Source: Hymenobacter artigasi | Lineage (GTDB): Bacteria; Bacteroidota; Bacteroidia; Cytophagales; Hymenobacteraceae | Assembly (NCBI RefSeq): GCF_012275535.1 | Contig: NZ_JAAVTK010000001.1 | Location: 248,001-312,000, forward strand | DNA: 64,000 nucleotides | Direction of reading: 5' to 3' | In this document: one piece after another, positions 10,301 to 19,300 of the stretch | Numbering within the stretch: position 1 is the stretch's first letter | Layout: each line of letters starts with the position of its first letter | Notes under the pieces: model-generated | What the model was told of the DNA's origin: nothing | The model's database searches: none | The model's input: the letters and a program-made list of their open reading frames with translations, nothing else | Translations under genes and position numbers: made by a program

Positions 10301-11648
10301 GGGCGAGGCCATGGAGAAAAACGGCGCGGCGGAGTGGCTCAGCTTCGTGCACCCCGACGACCGCGCCCCCATGCAGGAGCGCTGGCAGGCCGCCATTGCC
10401 AGCCAGCGCTACTACGAGGCCGAATTCCGCCTGCGCCGCTACGACGGCCAGTACCGCTGGTTTCTGGGCCAGGCCCAGGCCCGCCGCGCTCCCGGTGGCC
10501 ACATTCTGAAATGGTACGGCACCAACACCGACGTGCACCAGCAGCGCGTGCTGCAGGAGCAGGTGCTGGCCAGCCAGGCCCGCTTCAAGCAGCTGCTCGA
10601 AACCCTGCCCCAGATGGCCTGGACGGCCCGGCCCGATGGGGGCGTGAACTACTACAACCAGCGCTGGTACGACCTGACGGGAGCCACGTTTGCCGAACTG
10701 CAGGAGTGGGGCTGGGAGCATTTTATTCATCCTGATGACCTTGCCGGCATTCTGCAGCACTGGCGCCATAGCCTGCGCACCGGCGAAACCTTCACCAACG
10801 AGCACCGCTGGCGCAACCAGCAGGGCCACTACCGCTGGTTTATGGCCCGCGGCGAAGCCATCCGGGATGCCCACGGGGCAGTGGTGCTGTGGGTGGGCAC
10901 CAACACCGACGTGCACGATTTGAAGCAGGCCCAGCACCAGCTCGAAGGCCAGAATGCCCGCCTGCGACGCACCAACGAGGACCTGGACAATTTCATCTAC
11001 ACGGCCTCGCACGACCTCAAGCAGCCCATCAACAACATGGCGGGCATTTTTGAGGAGCTCACCCGCACGGCCTATTTCCGCGACCCCGACGCCATCAAGC
11101 TCATCGGCTACTTTGAGCGCGCCCTGGCCCGGATTTATGCCACCATCGACGACCTTAGCGCCATTGTGCAGGTGCAGCGCCAGCAGCAGGAAATGCCACC
11201 CGAAGCCGTGAGCCTCAGCCAGCTGACGGACGAAATACTAGCCAGCCTGCACGACCAGATTGCCCAGACCGGGGCCACGTTTGCGCTGGATTTTGCCACG
11301 TATCCGGTGGTCACCTTTGTGCGCCTCAACCTGCAAAGCGTCCTGTTCAACCTCATCAGCAACTCGCTGAAGTATGCCGCCCCCGGCCGGCCGCCGCGCA
11401 TCCGCCTCAGCAGCACCCCCGATGCCCTCACCGGCCGCCCCACCCTCACAGTGCAGGACAACGGCTTGGGCATCGACCTCGACCGCTTTGGCCCGCAGCT
11501 CTTCCAGCTCTTCCGCCGCTTCCATCCGCAGGTCGACGGCACCGGCATGGGCCTCTACCTCGTCAACCGCATTGTGCAAAACCACGGCGGCCGGCTCGAA
11601 GTGAGCAGCAAGGTGGACGAGGGCACCACGTTTCAGATTTATTTGTGA
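7395..11648 (+). CDS. Nine-PAS-domain histidine kinase
   Basis: The 1417-residue protein has no membrane segment, so it is a cytoplasmic sensor. It carries about nine consecutive PAS/PAC units beginning near residues 12, 150, 280, 418, 548, 685, 812, 936 and 1063. Most show the pattern YTG, HPDD, RRHDGxYRWF and WFGTNTDV. The 3rd and 5th units (LDQLPLTITAMEAPD, LAQAPAFIATFEGPD) are a different subtype. A HisKA domain follows with the phospho-acceptor His in ASHDLKQPINN, and a HATPase domain with N box NLISNSLKYA, G1 DNGLGI and G2 GTGMGLYLV. No response regulator or receiver domain is encoded nearby, so it is an orphan kinase. Signals sensed are not deducible. Confidence 0.93.
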   Translation: MSALDMSFATPPALDFELLFSLLPAPHGVLAPDGTVLHLNAAMVALLPAGTAPDALIGQPLATLRAAAEAGGAVLAASTAWAPAMAAALAGTAQVLMPAPVPAGLGAPHGYWQATLQPIPPPQARYVLLRLLDVTPQLHSQLVAEQEQERFRFLAESLPQLVWATNAQGEPDYTNQRFMAYTGHDVLQMSEAEKAVLWQQIIHPDDLAGMYARWGEALHSTQPFELEFRMRGVAGEYRWFLSQVVAQRGADGQVQRWFGLCTDIDARYRAQVLVDDQQRHMQRILDQLPLTITAMEAPDFRFTFLSARAREQMGPRVSIGTSVAESLPEIADQGYLKLLQQVVATGQPVLGHEERSILTDPATGELREHYNNFGYLPLAGEPGAAPGVLAYSLDVTEQVQARQRSEDLLAEARAADQRLRHVTESLPSITFISDQTGQVLYLSPQWYAYTGTQLGDDLADAWTACLHPDDSARVATEYAAALAAGTPWHYELRLRRHDGAYRWFMSQGVPEPLADAVGRPRQWFGSDLDIHELHEARYRLEVKDRQLSQILAQAPAFIATFEGPDHRYSFFNAGYYQLMRPRPHLGQPVAEVQPEVARQGFLKLLDRVYQTGKPFVGHETLIRLPGHHPAESLTEHYFDLNLVPLRDNQDRVYGVLSFALEVTERVHARQHAEALAAEMNRRNEQVNAITASVPVFIFNFDPSGYITYTNPYFYEYTGLSPAAAPNAAWDFLPPDDRAAVSTVAQAAMAAGEAWQATFRCRRHDGELRWFQTKVQPYTNATGQLAGFSAATVEIHDLHERTEELTRSRTDFAALADNMAQLAWMADATGYIFWYNQRWYDYTGATLATMQGTGWQAVHDPTLLADINARYLAAIQAGQPWEDTFPLRRHDGEYRWFLSRARPIRDEATGAVVRWFGTNTDVTELRHLQTQLAASEEEQRIQAESIPQQVWTARPDGTVDFYNHRTAAYLGEAMEKNGAAEWLSFVHPDDRAPMQERWQAAIASQRYYEAEFRLRRYDGQYRWFLGQAQARRAPGGHILKWYGTNTDVHQQRVLQEQVLASQARFKQLLETLPQMAWTARPDGGVNYYNQRWYDLTGATFAELQEWGWEHFIHPDDLAGILQHWRHSLRTGETFTNEHRWRNQQGHYRWFMARGEAIRDAHGAVVLWVGTNTDVHDLKQAQHQLEGQNARLRRTNEDLDNFIYTASHDLKQPINNMAGIFEELTRTAYFRDPDAIKLIGYFERALARIYATIDDLSAIVQVQRQQQEMPPEAVSLSQLTDEILASLHDQIAQTGATFALDFATYPVVTFVRLNLQSVLFNLISNSLKYAAPGRPPRIRLSSTPDALTGRPTLTVQDNGLGIDLDRFGPQLFQLFRRFHPQVDGTGMGLYLVNRIVQNHGGRLEVSSKVDEGTTFQIYL

Positions 11649-11668
11649 GCAGGAAAATTGAATTTATT

Positions 11669-11771
11669 TGTCATCCTGAGCGCAGCGAAGGACCTTATCA
11701 CGCCCGAACGATTTGCAGTAATCTCAATTGGCGCAGGCGTGATAAGGTCCTTCGCTGCGCTCAGGATGACA
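11669..11771. repeat. Palindromic repeat family B, copy 1
   Basis: Perfect 36-bp inverted arms lie at 11669-11704 and 11736-11771. The arm core is TCATCCTGAGCGCAGCGAAG followed by GACCTTATCACGCC, with a 31-bp centre. It sits between the kinase stop and the aminotransferase start. A second copy is at 40879-40981 and a degenerate one at 62236-62300. The arm resembles family A (GAGCGCAGC core). Confidence 0.85.
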
Positions 11772-11817
11772 AACGACTTTTGGCCCTTAGCTCCTCACCC
11801 CCCATCCCCCTCCCACC

Positions 11818-12972
11818 GTGCTCCAGTCCAAGCTCCCCGACGTTGGCGTCAGCATCTTCACCCAAATGACCCTGCTGGCCCAGGAAACCGGGGCCATCAA
11901 CCTGGCGCAGGGCTTTCCCGATTATGACCCGCCGCAGGAGCTGCTGGAAGCCCTGGCCCGCCACGCCCGCACCCCCGGCCACCACCAGTATGCGCCCATG
12001 CCCGGCCTGCCCCGGCTGCGCGAAGCCATTGCGGCCCAGGTAGCCCGCCTCCACGCCGACGCCCCCGCCCCCGACCCGGCCACCGAAATCACCGTCACGG
12101 CCGGGGCCACCGAGGCGCTCTATGCCGTGCTGGCCGCCGTGGTGCGCCCCGGCGATGAGGTGGTGGTGTTTGAGCCGGCTTATGATTTGTACGGGCCGGC
12201 CATTCGGCTGCAGGGCGGCGTGCCGCGCTATGTGCGCCTGCCCGCCCCCCACTTCCGCCCCGACTGGGACGCCGTGCGCCGGGTGGTGTCGCCCCGCACC
12301 CGCCTCGTACTGGTGAACACGCCCCACAACCCCAGCGGGGCCCTGTTCACGGCCGACGACTGGCACGAGCTGGCCCGCCTCCTCGATGGCACCGATGCAC
12401 TGGTGCTCAGCGACGAAGTGTACGAGCACCTCGTGTTCGACGGCGCCCCGCGCATGAGTGCCCGCCAGCACCCGGCCCTGCGCGAGCGCAGCTTCGTGCT
12501 CTCATCCTTTGGCAAAACCTACCACGCCACCGGCTGGAAGGTGGGCTACTGCATTGCCCCGCCCGCCCTCACGGCCGAGGTGCGCCGCGTGCACCAGTTC
12601 CTCACCTTCGCCGTGAGCACGCCCACCCAGCACGCCCTCGCCGACGCCCTCACCGCTGATGCCACCGATGCCCACGCCCGGGGCCTGGCCGGCTTCTACC
12701 AGCAGAAGCGCGACGAATTTCGGGCCCTGCTCGACGGCGCGGGCTGGGACCTGCTGCCCGTGCCCGGCGGCTATTTCCAATTGGCCCGCTACGATGCTTT
12801 CTCGCCCGCCAGCGACCTGGCCTTTGCCCAGTTTCTGGCCCGCGACAAGGGCGTGGCCGTGGTGCCCGTTTCGGCCTTCTACCACGATGGGTTCGACGAT
12901 GGCCTCATCCGGTTCTGCTTCGCCAAGGAATCGACCACGCTGCAGGCGGCGGCGGCGCGGCTCCGTCAGTAG
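11818..12972 (+). CDS. Methionine aminotransferase, class I/II PLP enzyme (YbdL-like)
   Basis: This 384-residue fold-type I aminotransferase has NLAQGFPDYDPP, HHQYAPMPGLPRLREAIA, the TAGATEALYA loop, NTPHNPSGALF, SDEVYEHLVF and the PLP-lysine in SSFGKTYHATGWKVGY. The order and wording match E. coli YbdL and the kynurenine aminotransferase-like group that transaminate methionine and aromatic amino acids. The best start is the GTG at 11818, because homology begins about 12 residues in and no ATG precedes it. It stands alone after repeat family B, and a weak hairpin follows. Substrate assignment is by family. Confidence 0.88.
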   Translation: MLQSKLPDVGVSIFTQMTLLAQETGAINLAQGFPDYDPPQELLEALARHARTPGHHQYAPMPGLPRLREAIAAQVARLHADAPAPDPATEITVTAGATEALYAVLAAVVRPGDEVVVFEPAYDLYGPAIRLQGGVPRYVRLPAPHFRPDWDAVRRVVSPRTRLVLVNTPHNPSGALFTADDWHELARLLDGTDALVLSDEVYEHLVFDGAPRMSARQHPALRERSFVLSSFGKTYHATGWKVGYCIAPPALTAEVRRVHQFLTFAVSTPTQHALADALTADATDAHARGLAGFYQQKRDEFRALLDGAGWDLLPVPGGYFQLARYDAFSPASDLAFAQFLARDKGVAVVPVSAFYHDGFDDGLIRFCFAKESTTLQAAAARLRQ

Positions 12973-13650
12973 CCGCCGGCCCGCCTCGCTCGCAGGCTGC
13001 TGATTTTCAATTGCCCGCTTTTTTCCAAAGAAGCGGGCAGTTCTATTTCCGACGCTCAGCATGCTGCGGCCCGGGCCCGGTAAGTGGCTCCATTTCTCGC
13101 AGTAGCCATCCATATTCTGGAGGCCTGCTGGGTGGAAAGTAGGGTTCAAGTGGCCGATACCAGCCTGCAACACCGGGCAAGCAGCACGATTGCCGGGGCT
13201 GGCGTTGCCCGCTTTCAACTGTGGGAAAAGGCCTGTGGCCTGCAAAACCGGTGTTATGGTCGTCACCCCCTTTCCAAAAGGGCCGGCACACGAAGACAAG
13301 CTCAGCTATTACCGGTTGCCCCCCTTCAACGAGGGAGTGCTTTAGGTTCTTTTTATAAATTCCCAATTCTTGGAAAAAACCACTTTTAAATATGGATGAA
13401 ACCGCCCGTGCATTACATTGGCCTGAAGTATGCACTAATGGTCTCGCCCCTTCTATCATTCCCAAAAACAACCTTTCAGCCGCTTAGCCCATCCAGCACC
13501 AGGGGGCGTTCGCCGAGTATTTAACACTGTTAAACTCGTCAACACCCCATTGCCATTCGCTATTTATTACAAATTCATACCTTTCGAAATATTGAAAGCT
13601 GAACAATAAACCCATTCGGCTTTTTTCTATTCGCCTAACACTTCCCACCC
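12973..13650. other. Long gene-poor spacer upstream of GH43
   Basis: About 680 bp without a convincing gene. It holds a hairpin at 13013-13038 (GCCCGCTT/AAGCGGGC) that may terminate the aminotransferase transcript. The part after 13320 is AT-richer and has a candidate GH43 promoter at 13578. Open frames of up to 142 codons exist here but lack any recognisable motif. Confidence 0.5.
13578..13585 (+). promoter_or_regulatory. Candidate -7 box for GH43
   Basis: TACCTTTC matches TAnnTTTG at 7 of 8 positions in an AT-rich stretch. It would give a leader of about 60 nt. Confidence 0.35.
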
Positions 13651-15177
13651 GTGTCATTTGAACTAGAAATGGCGGCCGGCCTCTCCGCCGCTACGCCCGC
13701 CCCCGCCCGTGTTTCCTACGACCACGTGGTACTGCCCGGCGACTTCCCCGACCCCACCGTCACCAAAATCGGCGATACGTACTGGGCCAGCGCCACTTCG
13801 GCCGAGTGGGGCGCGGTGTTCCCGCTCTTCACCTCGAAGAATTTGCTGGATTGGGAATTAGTGGGCCACGTTTTCCCCGAGAAGCTGCCCGACTGGGCCG
13901 GCTCCAACTTCTGGGCCCCCGAGTTTTACTACGAAAACGGCCGCACCTACGTGTACTACACCGCCCGCAAAAAGGGCGGCATGCTGTGCGTAGCCGTGGC
14001 CAGCGCCGACCACCCTGCCGGCCCCTATACCGACCACGGCCCGCTGGTGGGCCAGGAAGCCGGCTCCATCGACGGCTTTGCGATGCCCGACGAGCACGGC
14101 AACCTCTACCTCATCTGGAAGGAAGACGGCAACTCCTGCCACCAGGACACTCCCATCTGGGCCCAGCGCCTGAACCCGGAGCGCACCGCCCTCATCGGCG
14201 AAGCCACCGAGCTGTTTGGCAACGATGCGAAGTGGGAAGGCCCGCTGGTGGAAGGCTCGGCCCTGGTGCGGCACAACGGCTGGTTTTACATGTTTTATGC
14301 CGGCAACAGCTGCTGCGGCAAGAGCTGCAACTACGCCACCGGCGTGGCCCGCTCCCGCCACCTGCTGGGCCCCTGGGAGAAGCACGAGCAAAACCCCATC
14401 CTCGACCGCAACACCACCTGGAAATGCCCCGGCCACGGCACCGTGACCGAGCTGGACGGCCGCTGGTTCCTGCTGCACCACGCCTACGCGGCCGAAAGCC
14501 ACGAGTTTGTAGGCCGCCAGGGCCTCCTCAGCGAGTTTACCTGGAACGAGCAGGAATGGCCCGAGTTCGTGCACCGCAGCCCCCAGGCCCCGGCCCTCAC
14601 CAACATGGCCCGCTTCAACGTGGCCGATGAGTTCGCGGGCGACCGCCTGGGCCTGGCGTGGCAGTGGCCCATTGGCCAACAGCCCACCACGGCCGTGCGC
14701 CACGGCCAGCTGCACCTCGCCGCGCAAGACTCGCGCCTCGGGGCGCTGGTGGCGCGCCGCACGCACGCCGCCACCTACAAGGCCGCCACTACCATCGACT
14801 TCGCCAGCCTGCCCGCCGACACCTTCGCTGGCCTGGCCGCCGTGGGCGACCCCTACAATGCCCTGGCAATAATGGCCGGCAACGGCCAGCTCCAAATATG
14901 GCACCTGAAAAGCGGCAAGCAGCAGTGCCTGGCCACTATTTTCATCGATGCCTGCCCTACTCTATCGCTGCGCCTCGAAGTATGGGGTGGCCAGCGCTAC
15001 CGCTTCGCCTACAGCACCAACGGCGCCACCTGGCAGCCCCTGCCCACCGAAAACTTCACCCTGAACGGCACCTACCTTCCGCCCTGGGACCGGGGCGTGC
15101 GCGTGGCGCTGGTAGCCCAGGGCGATGCCGACAACACGGCCACGTTCAACAATTTCATCATCTGCAACCAGCGGTAG
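13651..15177 (+). CDS. Glycoside hydrolase family 43 protein
   Basis: The N-terminal 300 residues form a GH43 five-bladed propeller. The candidate catalytic residues are Asp34 in GDFPDPT (base), Asp141 in SIDGFAMPD (pKa modulator) and Glu201 in LVEGSALV (acid). WAPEFYY, YMFYAGN and GHGTV are also typical. The C-terminal ~180 residues (from about NMARFNVADEF) resemble the concanavalin-like domain found behind GH43 xylosidase and arabinosidase cores. GH43 enzymes cut arabinose- or xylose-containing glycans. The GTG at 13651 starts a protein without a signal peptide, so this one is probably cytoplasmic and acts on imported oligosaccharides, or its true N-terminus is missed. There is no SusC/D pair nearby. 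Confidence 0.88.
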   Translation: MSFELEMAAGLSAATPAPARVSYDHVVLPGDFPDPTVTKIGDTYWASATSAEWGAVFPLFTSKNLLDWELVGHVFPEKLPDWAGSNFWAPEFYYENGRTYVYYTARKKGGMLCVAVASADHPAGPYTDHGPLVGQEAGSIDGFAMPDEHGNLYLIWKEDGNSCHQDTPIWAQRLNPERTALIGEATELFGNDAKWEGPLVEGSALVRHNGWFYMFYAGNSCCGKSCNYATGVARSRHLLGPWEKHEQNPILDRNTTWKCPGHGTVTELDGRWFLLHHAYAAESHEFVGRQGLLSEFTWNEQEWPEFVHRSPQAPALTNMARFNVADEFAGDRLGLAWQWPIGQQPTTAVRHGQLHLAAQDSRLGALVARRTHAATYKAATTIDFASLPADTFAGLAAVGDPYNALAIMAGNGQLQIWHLKSGKQQCLATIFIDACPTLSLRLEVWGGQRYRFAYSTNGATWQPLPTENFTLNGTYLPPWDRGVRVALVAQGDADNTATFNNFIICNQR

Positions 15178-15186
15178 GAAGTCTGC

Positions 15187-15498
15187 CTTTGCTCTTTCGG
15201 AGCACTGCTCTTTCGGAGTTATACTCCGAAAGCCTCCTGCCGGGGGCTTGCAGCCCCCACCGTCAGACCATTTTAGAGCAGTTTTCAGGTTCGTGTACAC
15301 GTAGCGCGAACTTTGTAGTTCGCGTCCCCGCGCCGTATCAACGATTCACTAACGGCGCGGGGACGCGAACTACAAAGTTCGCGCTACTGCCTGCTGGCCT
15401 TATAAGCTGTACAAAATCCCAAAAACTGCTCTAGTTCAACAATTGGGAGTAAAACTCCCTGGCAGGCGGCTTTCGGAGTGCAACTCCGAAAGAGCAGA
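15187..15498. repeat. Outer inverted repeat enclosing family C copy 2
   Basis: The left arm (about 15187-15240) contains TGCTCTTTCGGAGT and ACTCCGAAAGCCTCCTGCC. The right arm (about 15462-15498) contains GGCAGGCGGCTTTCGGAGT and ACTCCGAAAGAGCA. The two are near-complements. Each arm is also a small hairpin, since CTTTCGGAGT and ACTCCGAAAG pair with each other. Confidence 0.7.
15276..15432. repeat. Palindromic repeat family C, copy 2
   Basis: Perfect 36-bp arms at 15301-15336 and 15352-15387 match the arms of copy 1 at 1858-1942. Outer imperfect arms (AGCAGTTTTCAGGTTCGTGTAC and its counterpart near 15410-15432) are also shared. Only the loop and small flanking positions differ. Confidence 0.85.
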
Positions 15499-15510
15499 GT
15501 CACACCCAAA

Positions 15511-15548
15511 ACAGCAACGCCCGGCACATCAGTGCCGGGCGTTGCTGT
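15511..15548 (-). terminator. Hairpin terminator of the Lys/Ser-rich gene
   Basis: Perfect 17-bp arms (ACAGCAACGCCCGGCAC and complement) close a 4-nt loop just downstream of the minus-strand stop at 15572. Confidence 0.65.
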
Positions 15549-15571
15549 TCTTACGGTTTTAAGCTATTGTC

Positions 15572-16252
15572 CTAGCGGCGGTGCTTGGTCTTGCTCTTCG
15601 TTTTCGAAGGGGTGGATTTCGTGGTGGCTTTGTGGACCGGGCTCTTTTTGGCGCTGGTCTTCTTGGCTTTCGAAGCGCTGCTGTGGGTGGCTTTGCTGCT
15701 TTTGCTCTTCGAGGTGCTTTTGCTGGAATGCGCGGTCGATTTGGTTTTCGATTTCGACGAAGCCGACTTGCTTTTGCTCTTGCTACTGCTGTGCGCCGTC
15801 GATTTGTGCGCTTTTGATTTGCTGCTGTGACTGCTGTGACGGGCGGCGCGGCGGGCTTCGGCCCGAGCCTCGGCGCGGGCTTCGGCTCTGGCCTCGGCGC
15901 GGGCTTCTTCGCGGCGGGCGGCGGTACGGCGGGCGGCCAGGGCTTCGGAGTGGCGCGCCTCATAGCTGCGGGCGGTGCGGGCCGGCATGGTGGCGGCTTC
16001 ATCGGTGGCCTCGGCGTAGTGGGCCGTGGCATCCGACTCAGGCGATGCGGTGTTGTCTTCGTTGCTGGCTTTGGCGGCGTCGGCCACGATTTTCTTGCGG
16101 CGCACCGGCATCAGGAAATCACGCTCGGCGCGCTCGCGGAGGCTGAGGTTTTCCTCGCCTGGCAGCTTCGTTACGGGGGTTTGCTTCTCGTTTTGGGCTT
16201 GGGCACTGCTCCAGGTGAGCAGTAGCAAAAGGAAGGCAAATAGGTGCTTCAT
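15572..16252 (-). CDS. Secreted Lys/Ser-rich, histone-H1-like low-complexity protein
   Basis: The 226-residue protein starts with signal peptide MKHLFAFLLLLLTWSSAQAQ. A charged middle part (LSLRERAERDFLMPVRRKKIV) follows, then a run of about five EARA units near residues 120-140. The last ~85 residues are almost only Ser, Lys, Thr, Ala and His (SKSKS, SSKSK, KTKHRR). No family is recognised. The tail is strongly basic and probably disordered, so binding to an acidic polymer such as extracellular DNA, lipid A phosphates or polysaccharide is possible, but this is inference. The ATG at 16252 was chosen because it begins the signal peptide. An upstream ATG adds only seven residues. Confidence 0.75.
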   Translation of the reverse strand: MKHLFAFLLLLLTWSSAQAQNEKQTPVTKLPGEENLSLRERAERDFLMPVRRKKIVADAAKASNEDNTASPESDATAHYAEATDEAATMPARTARSYEARHSEALAARRTAARREEARAEARAEARAEARAEARRAARHSSHSSKSKAHKSTAHSSSKSKSKSASSKSKTKSTAHSSKSTSKSKSSKATHSSASKAKKTSAKKSPVHKATTKSTPSKTKSKTKHRR

Positions 16253-16381
16253 AGACGAATAAAGAAATATCAACAGTAGACAAAGCTACACCGCACCCCG
16301 GTTAAATGCAAGGGTAAAGTGGTTTTGAACGCTATCGGAGCCGTTTCAGCTGCCTATGGGCCTATTTTTCCCATCTGGCCG

Positions 16382-19300
16382 CTACGGCGCTACCCGCAGC
16401 CGCACGCCGGCCGATTGCGCGCCGAATTCAGGCGCATACAAACACTGTACCTGACTCAGGCCACCCGAAAAATCGCCGGCCTGGCTGGCCCGCAAGCGGT
16501 ACTCGAAAACGTGGGTACCACGCGGCACTTCGCCCAGAAAAAAGTTGGTGGCCGCGTCGCGGGGCGACTCATAGTAGCCCAGGCCGTTCTGGTAGCGGTA
16601 GCCGCTGGTTTGGCTGATGGGCTCTAAGCCGGCGGCGCGCTGGTCCTTGAGGTGCACGTATTCGAGGGCGCGGTCGGTGCGCAGTACGAGGCGCACCACC
16701 AGCGCATCGCCGATTTTCAGGGGCGAGGTGGGCGTGAGCTTCTCCAGCACCGGGCCGCCGGCAGTGCGGGTTTCGCGGTAGAACTGGCGCTCCAGGCTGA
16801 GTGGCGTAGCGGCGGGCGTTATCTTATCGATGTCCTCGAAATACTGCCAGTAGAGCGCCCCCCAGGCTACGCCCGCGTCGGGCTTGGTGATGGTCACGTT
16901 GCCCTGGGCGGGCTGGATTTCAGCGGCAGACCAGCTGGTTTTGAAGTAGCCGGTGCCGGCCTGCGCAGCCTCGGGCTTCACCGCCTGGCTGCCGACGGTA
17001 ATTTGCAGGGGCTGGGTGGGGGCCAGCCAGTCGGAGCCGCGCAGCAGTAGGGCGTAGCAGGCATCGGCGGTGGCGCGGGTGCTTTCCCAGCTGTGGGTCT
17101 GCTTTTGCTTCAGCAGCCAGAGCTTCATCTCATCCACTGATTTCTGGTCGTTGCGCACTTCGTCGAAGGCTTCGATGAGGGTGGCCTGGGTTTCGGTGGG
17201 GGCTTCGCGCCAGTAGTAGCCGCCGCGCACTTCCTTCCAGTACATGCCCAGTTCGGGCGAGTGCAGGGCGTTTTCGGCGAGGGCGCGGAGAATCTCAGCG
17301 GCGGCGGGGGCTTTGGCATCGCGCCGAAACAGGGCCAGCGCTATTTGCGCTTGCAGGTAGCGGGTCTGGGCAGGCCAGAATTTGGCGGCCTGCGTGCGGT
17401 AGTAGCTGCTGGCGGCAGCGGCAGGCTTGGGGTCGTCGCCCGTTTCCGATTGCAGCCAGAAGCTACGGGCATACAGTGCCTGAATTTGCAGGTCGTTCGG
17501 GTGCTGCTCACTCAGCTTCACGCCTTTTTGCCGGCGCAGCTGGCTATAATCCTGCACCAGCGCATCATCGAGGTAATTCAAGGCGTTGCGCAAGACAACG
17601 CGGCCCACGGCATCTTTCTCGGCATCAAACGCCCCCAGCTTTTTCAGCTTGCCAAAACCGGCCACGATGAGTTGGGTGATGTAGCGGTCAGGGGGCATCT
17701 GCTCAAACCACGAGAACGCGCCGTTATCGAGCTGCATGCGCTGGAGCTTGAGCAGGGTGCGGCTGGTTTCGCCCCGCAGCCGGGTTTCGTCGAACAGCTC
17801 GGTGAGACGGGCCAGGCGGGCGGTTTCGCCCTGCGCGTCGCGCACCCAGGGCGTTTCCTGAAGCAGCAAATTTTTCAGCTCCTGATTCTGGGCCAGCTTG
17901 CTTTCGAGGGCATTTTTCTGCGCTGCTGTGCCGTTTTGGGCCTGGCGCGTCCACTCGGCCAGAACGGTTTTGAAGCGCGGGTTGGATTTGAGAATCTGCG
18001 CCGCGATGAGGTTGGCGTAGAGGCGGTTGAATACCTGCTCGGAGCACTCGTAGGGGTACTCCATGAGGTAGGGCAGGCTTTGCACGGCGTACCAGGCGGG
18101 GTTGGCCGTCATCTCCAGCGTGAGGCTGTAGTTGCGCCGCGTGGGGCTGCTGGTGCTGGTCAGCTTCTTCAGCTCGAACGCCCGCGTGCCGGGGCCCACG
18201 ATGGGCAGCGGCAGGCTTTCGGTGATTAAGATTCTGTTGGGGAGCACGGGGAGGGTGTTTTCCTCGCCGTCGGAGAAACTGGTGCTTGGTGCTTGGTTGT
18301 TGGTGCCTGACTTTTGATTCTTGCGCCTGGGCTTCTTATCCTTAGCAGACCCAGCGCCAGGCACCAAGCGCTGTGCACTAACCACCACCCGATACGTCAC
18401 GGCCACCGGCGCAAAATCACTCGGCAGCGCAATTTCCCAGCCCAGGGCGGCGCTCTGGTGCGCGGCAGCCAATACGGATTGCTGTGCCGAACCTTTCAGT
18501 AATTGGCTCGTGATATCCTGGCCGGTGGCGGCGTCGAGCAAAAACAGTTGCGCGGTGCCGCTGGTGGCGTGGTCGGTCAGGTTCGAGAACTTAGCGGGGA
18601 AGGTGAAGGTGTCGCCCTGCCGCAGGAAGCGCGGCGCATTGGGCGTAATCTGGATTTCTTTCTGCGTCACAAGTTGCCGGGCGAGCTGGCCGGTGTGCAG
18701 GCTTTTATCGTGGGCCAGGGCCAGCAGCTGCCAGCACGTCACGGCCTCGGGCATCTGAAATTCGAGCACGATGTCGCCGTTTTTGTCGGTGCGCAGGGCC
18801 GGCTGCCAGAAGGCCGTTTCGCGGAAATCGGTGCGGGTGGGCACGGTGGACAGGTCGGGGGCGGCGGCTTGGGGCTTTGGAATACCAGCACCCGTAACCA
18901 CTACTTCATTAAGTTGCTTGTCATCAGTAGCCATTGCGGCTGAGGCCATTGGGGCGGGAGCGGCTTCCTGCATCCTGAACTTCTGGTTTTTAACCATTGG
19001 CCCTTTTGAGGCCTCAATTCTCATTTTGCGGTAAAAATCATGGCTGGTTAATTCCCACCCATTTAATTCTGGATAGTCCACATCGAATAGCGTTGTTGAA
19101 CCACCTGACTGGTAAAAAGAGTTAGACCTCACCTCTCCAAACTCCCCCTGCCACCCAAACCGCGCCGGGTAATACCCCGCGCCCAGTTCCAGGCCCATCA
19201 AGCGGTGCAGCCGGAAAATATCCAAGCTCTGGTCATACAGTGTGGCCAGTAGCTCGGCATCGGCGGCTTTGCCATTGGCTTGATGAATAGTGACGCGCCA

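Larger units (their letters stand above)
15178..15571. other. Repeat-filled spacer, three nested or stacked palindromes
   Basis: This region of about 390 bp has no gene. From outside in it holds an inverted pair with the core CTTTCGGAGT (about 15187-15240 and 15462-15498), then repeat family C copy 2 (15276-15432) inside that pair. A 17-bp perfect hairpin at 15511-15548 serves as terminator for the minus-strand gene. Confidence 0.7.

Noticed and set aside
13043..13471. 142-codon minus-strand frame in the spacer before GH43
   Set aside because: No motif, poor composition for a protein and no promoter; judged a chance ORF.
13651..15177. Polysaccharide utilisation locus around GH43
   Set aside because: No susC/susD pair, regulator or further glycosidase occurs within 20 kb on either side.
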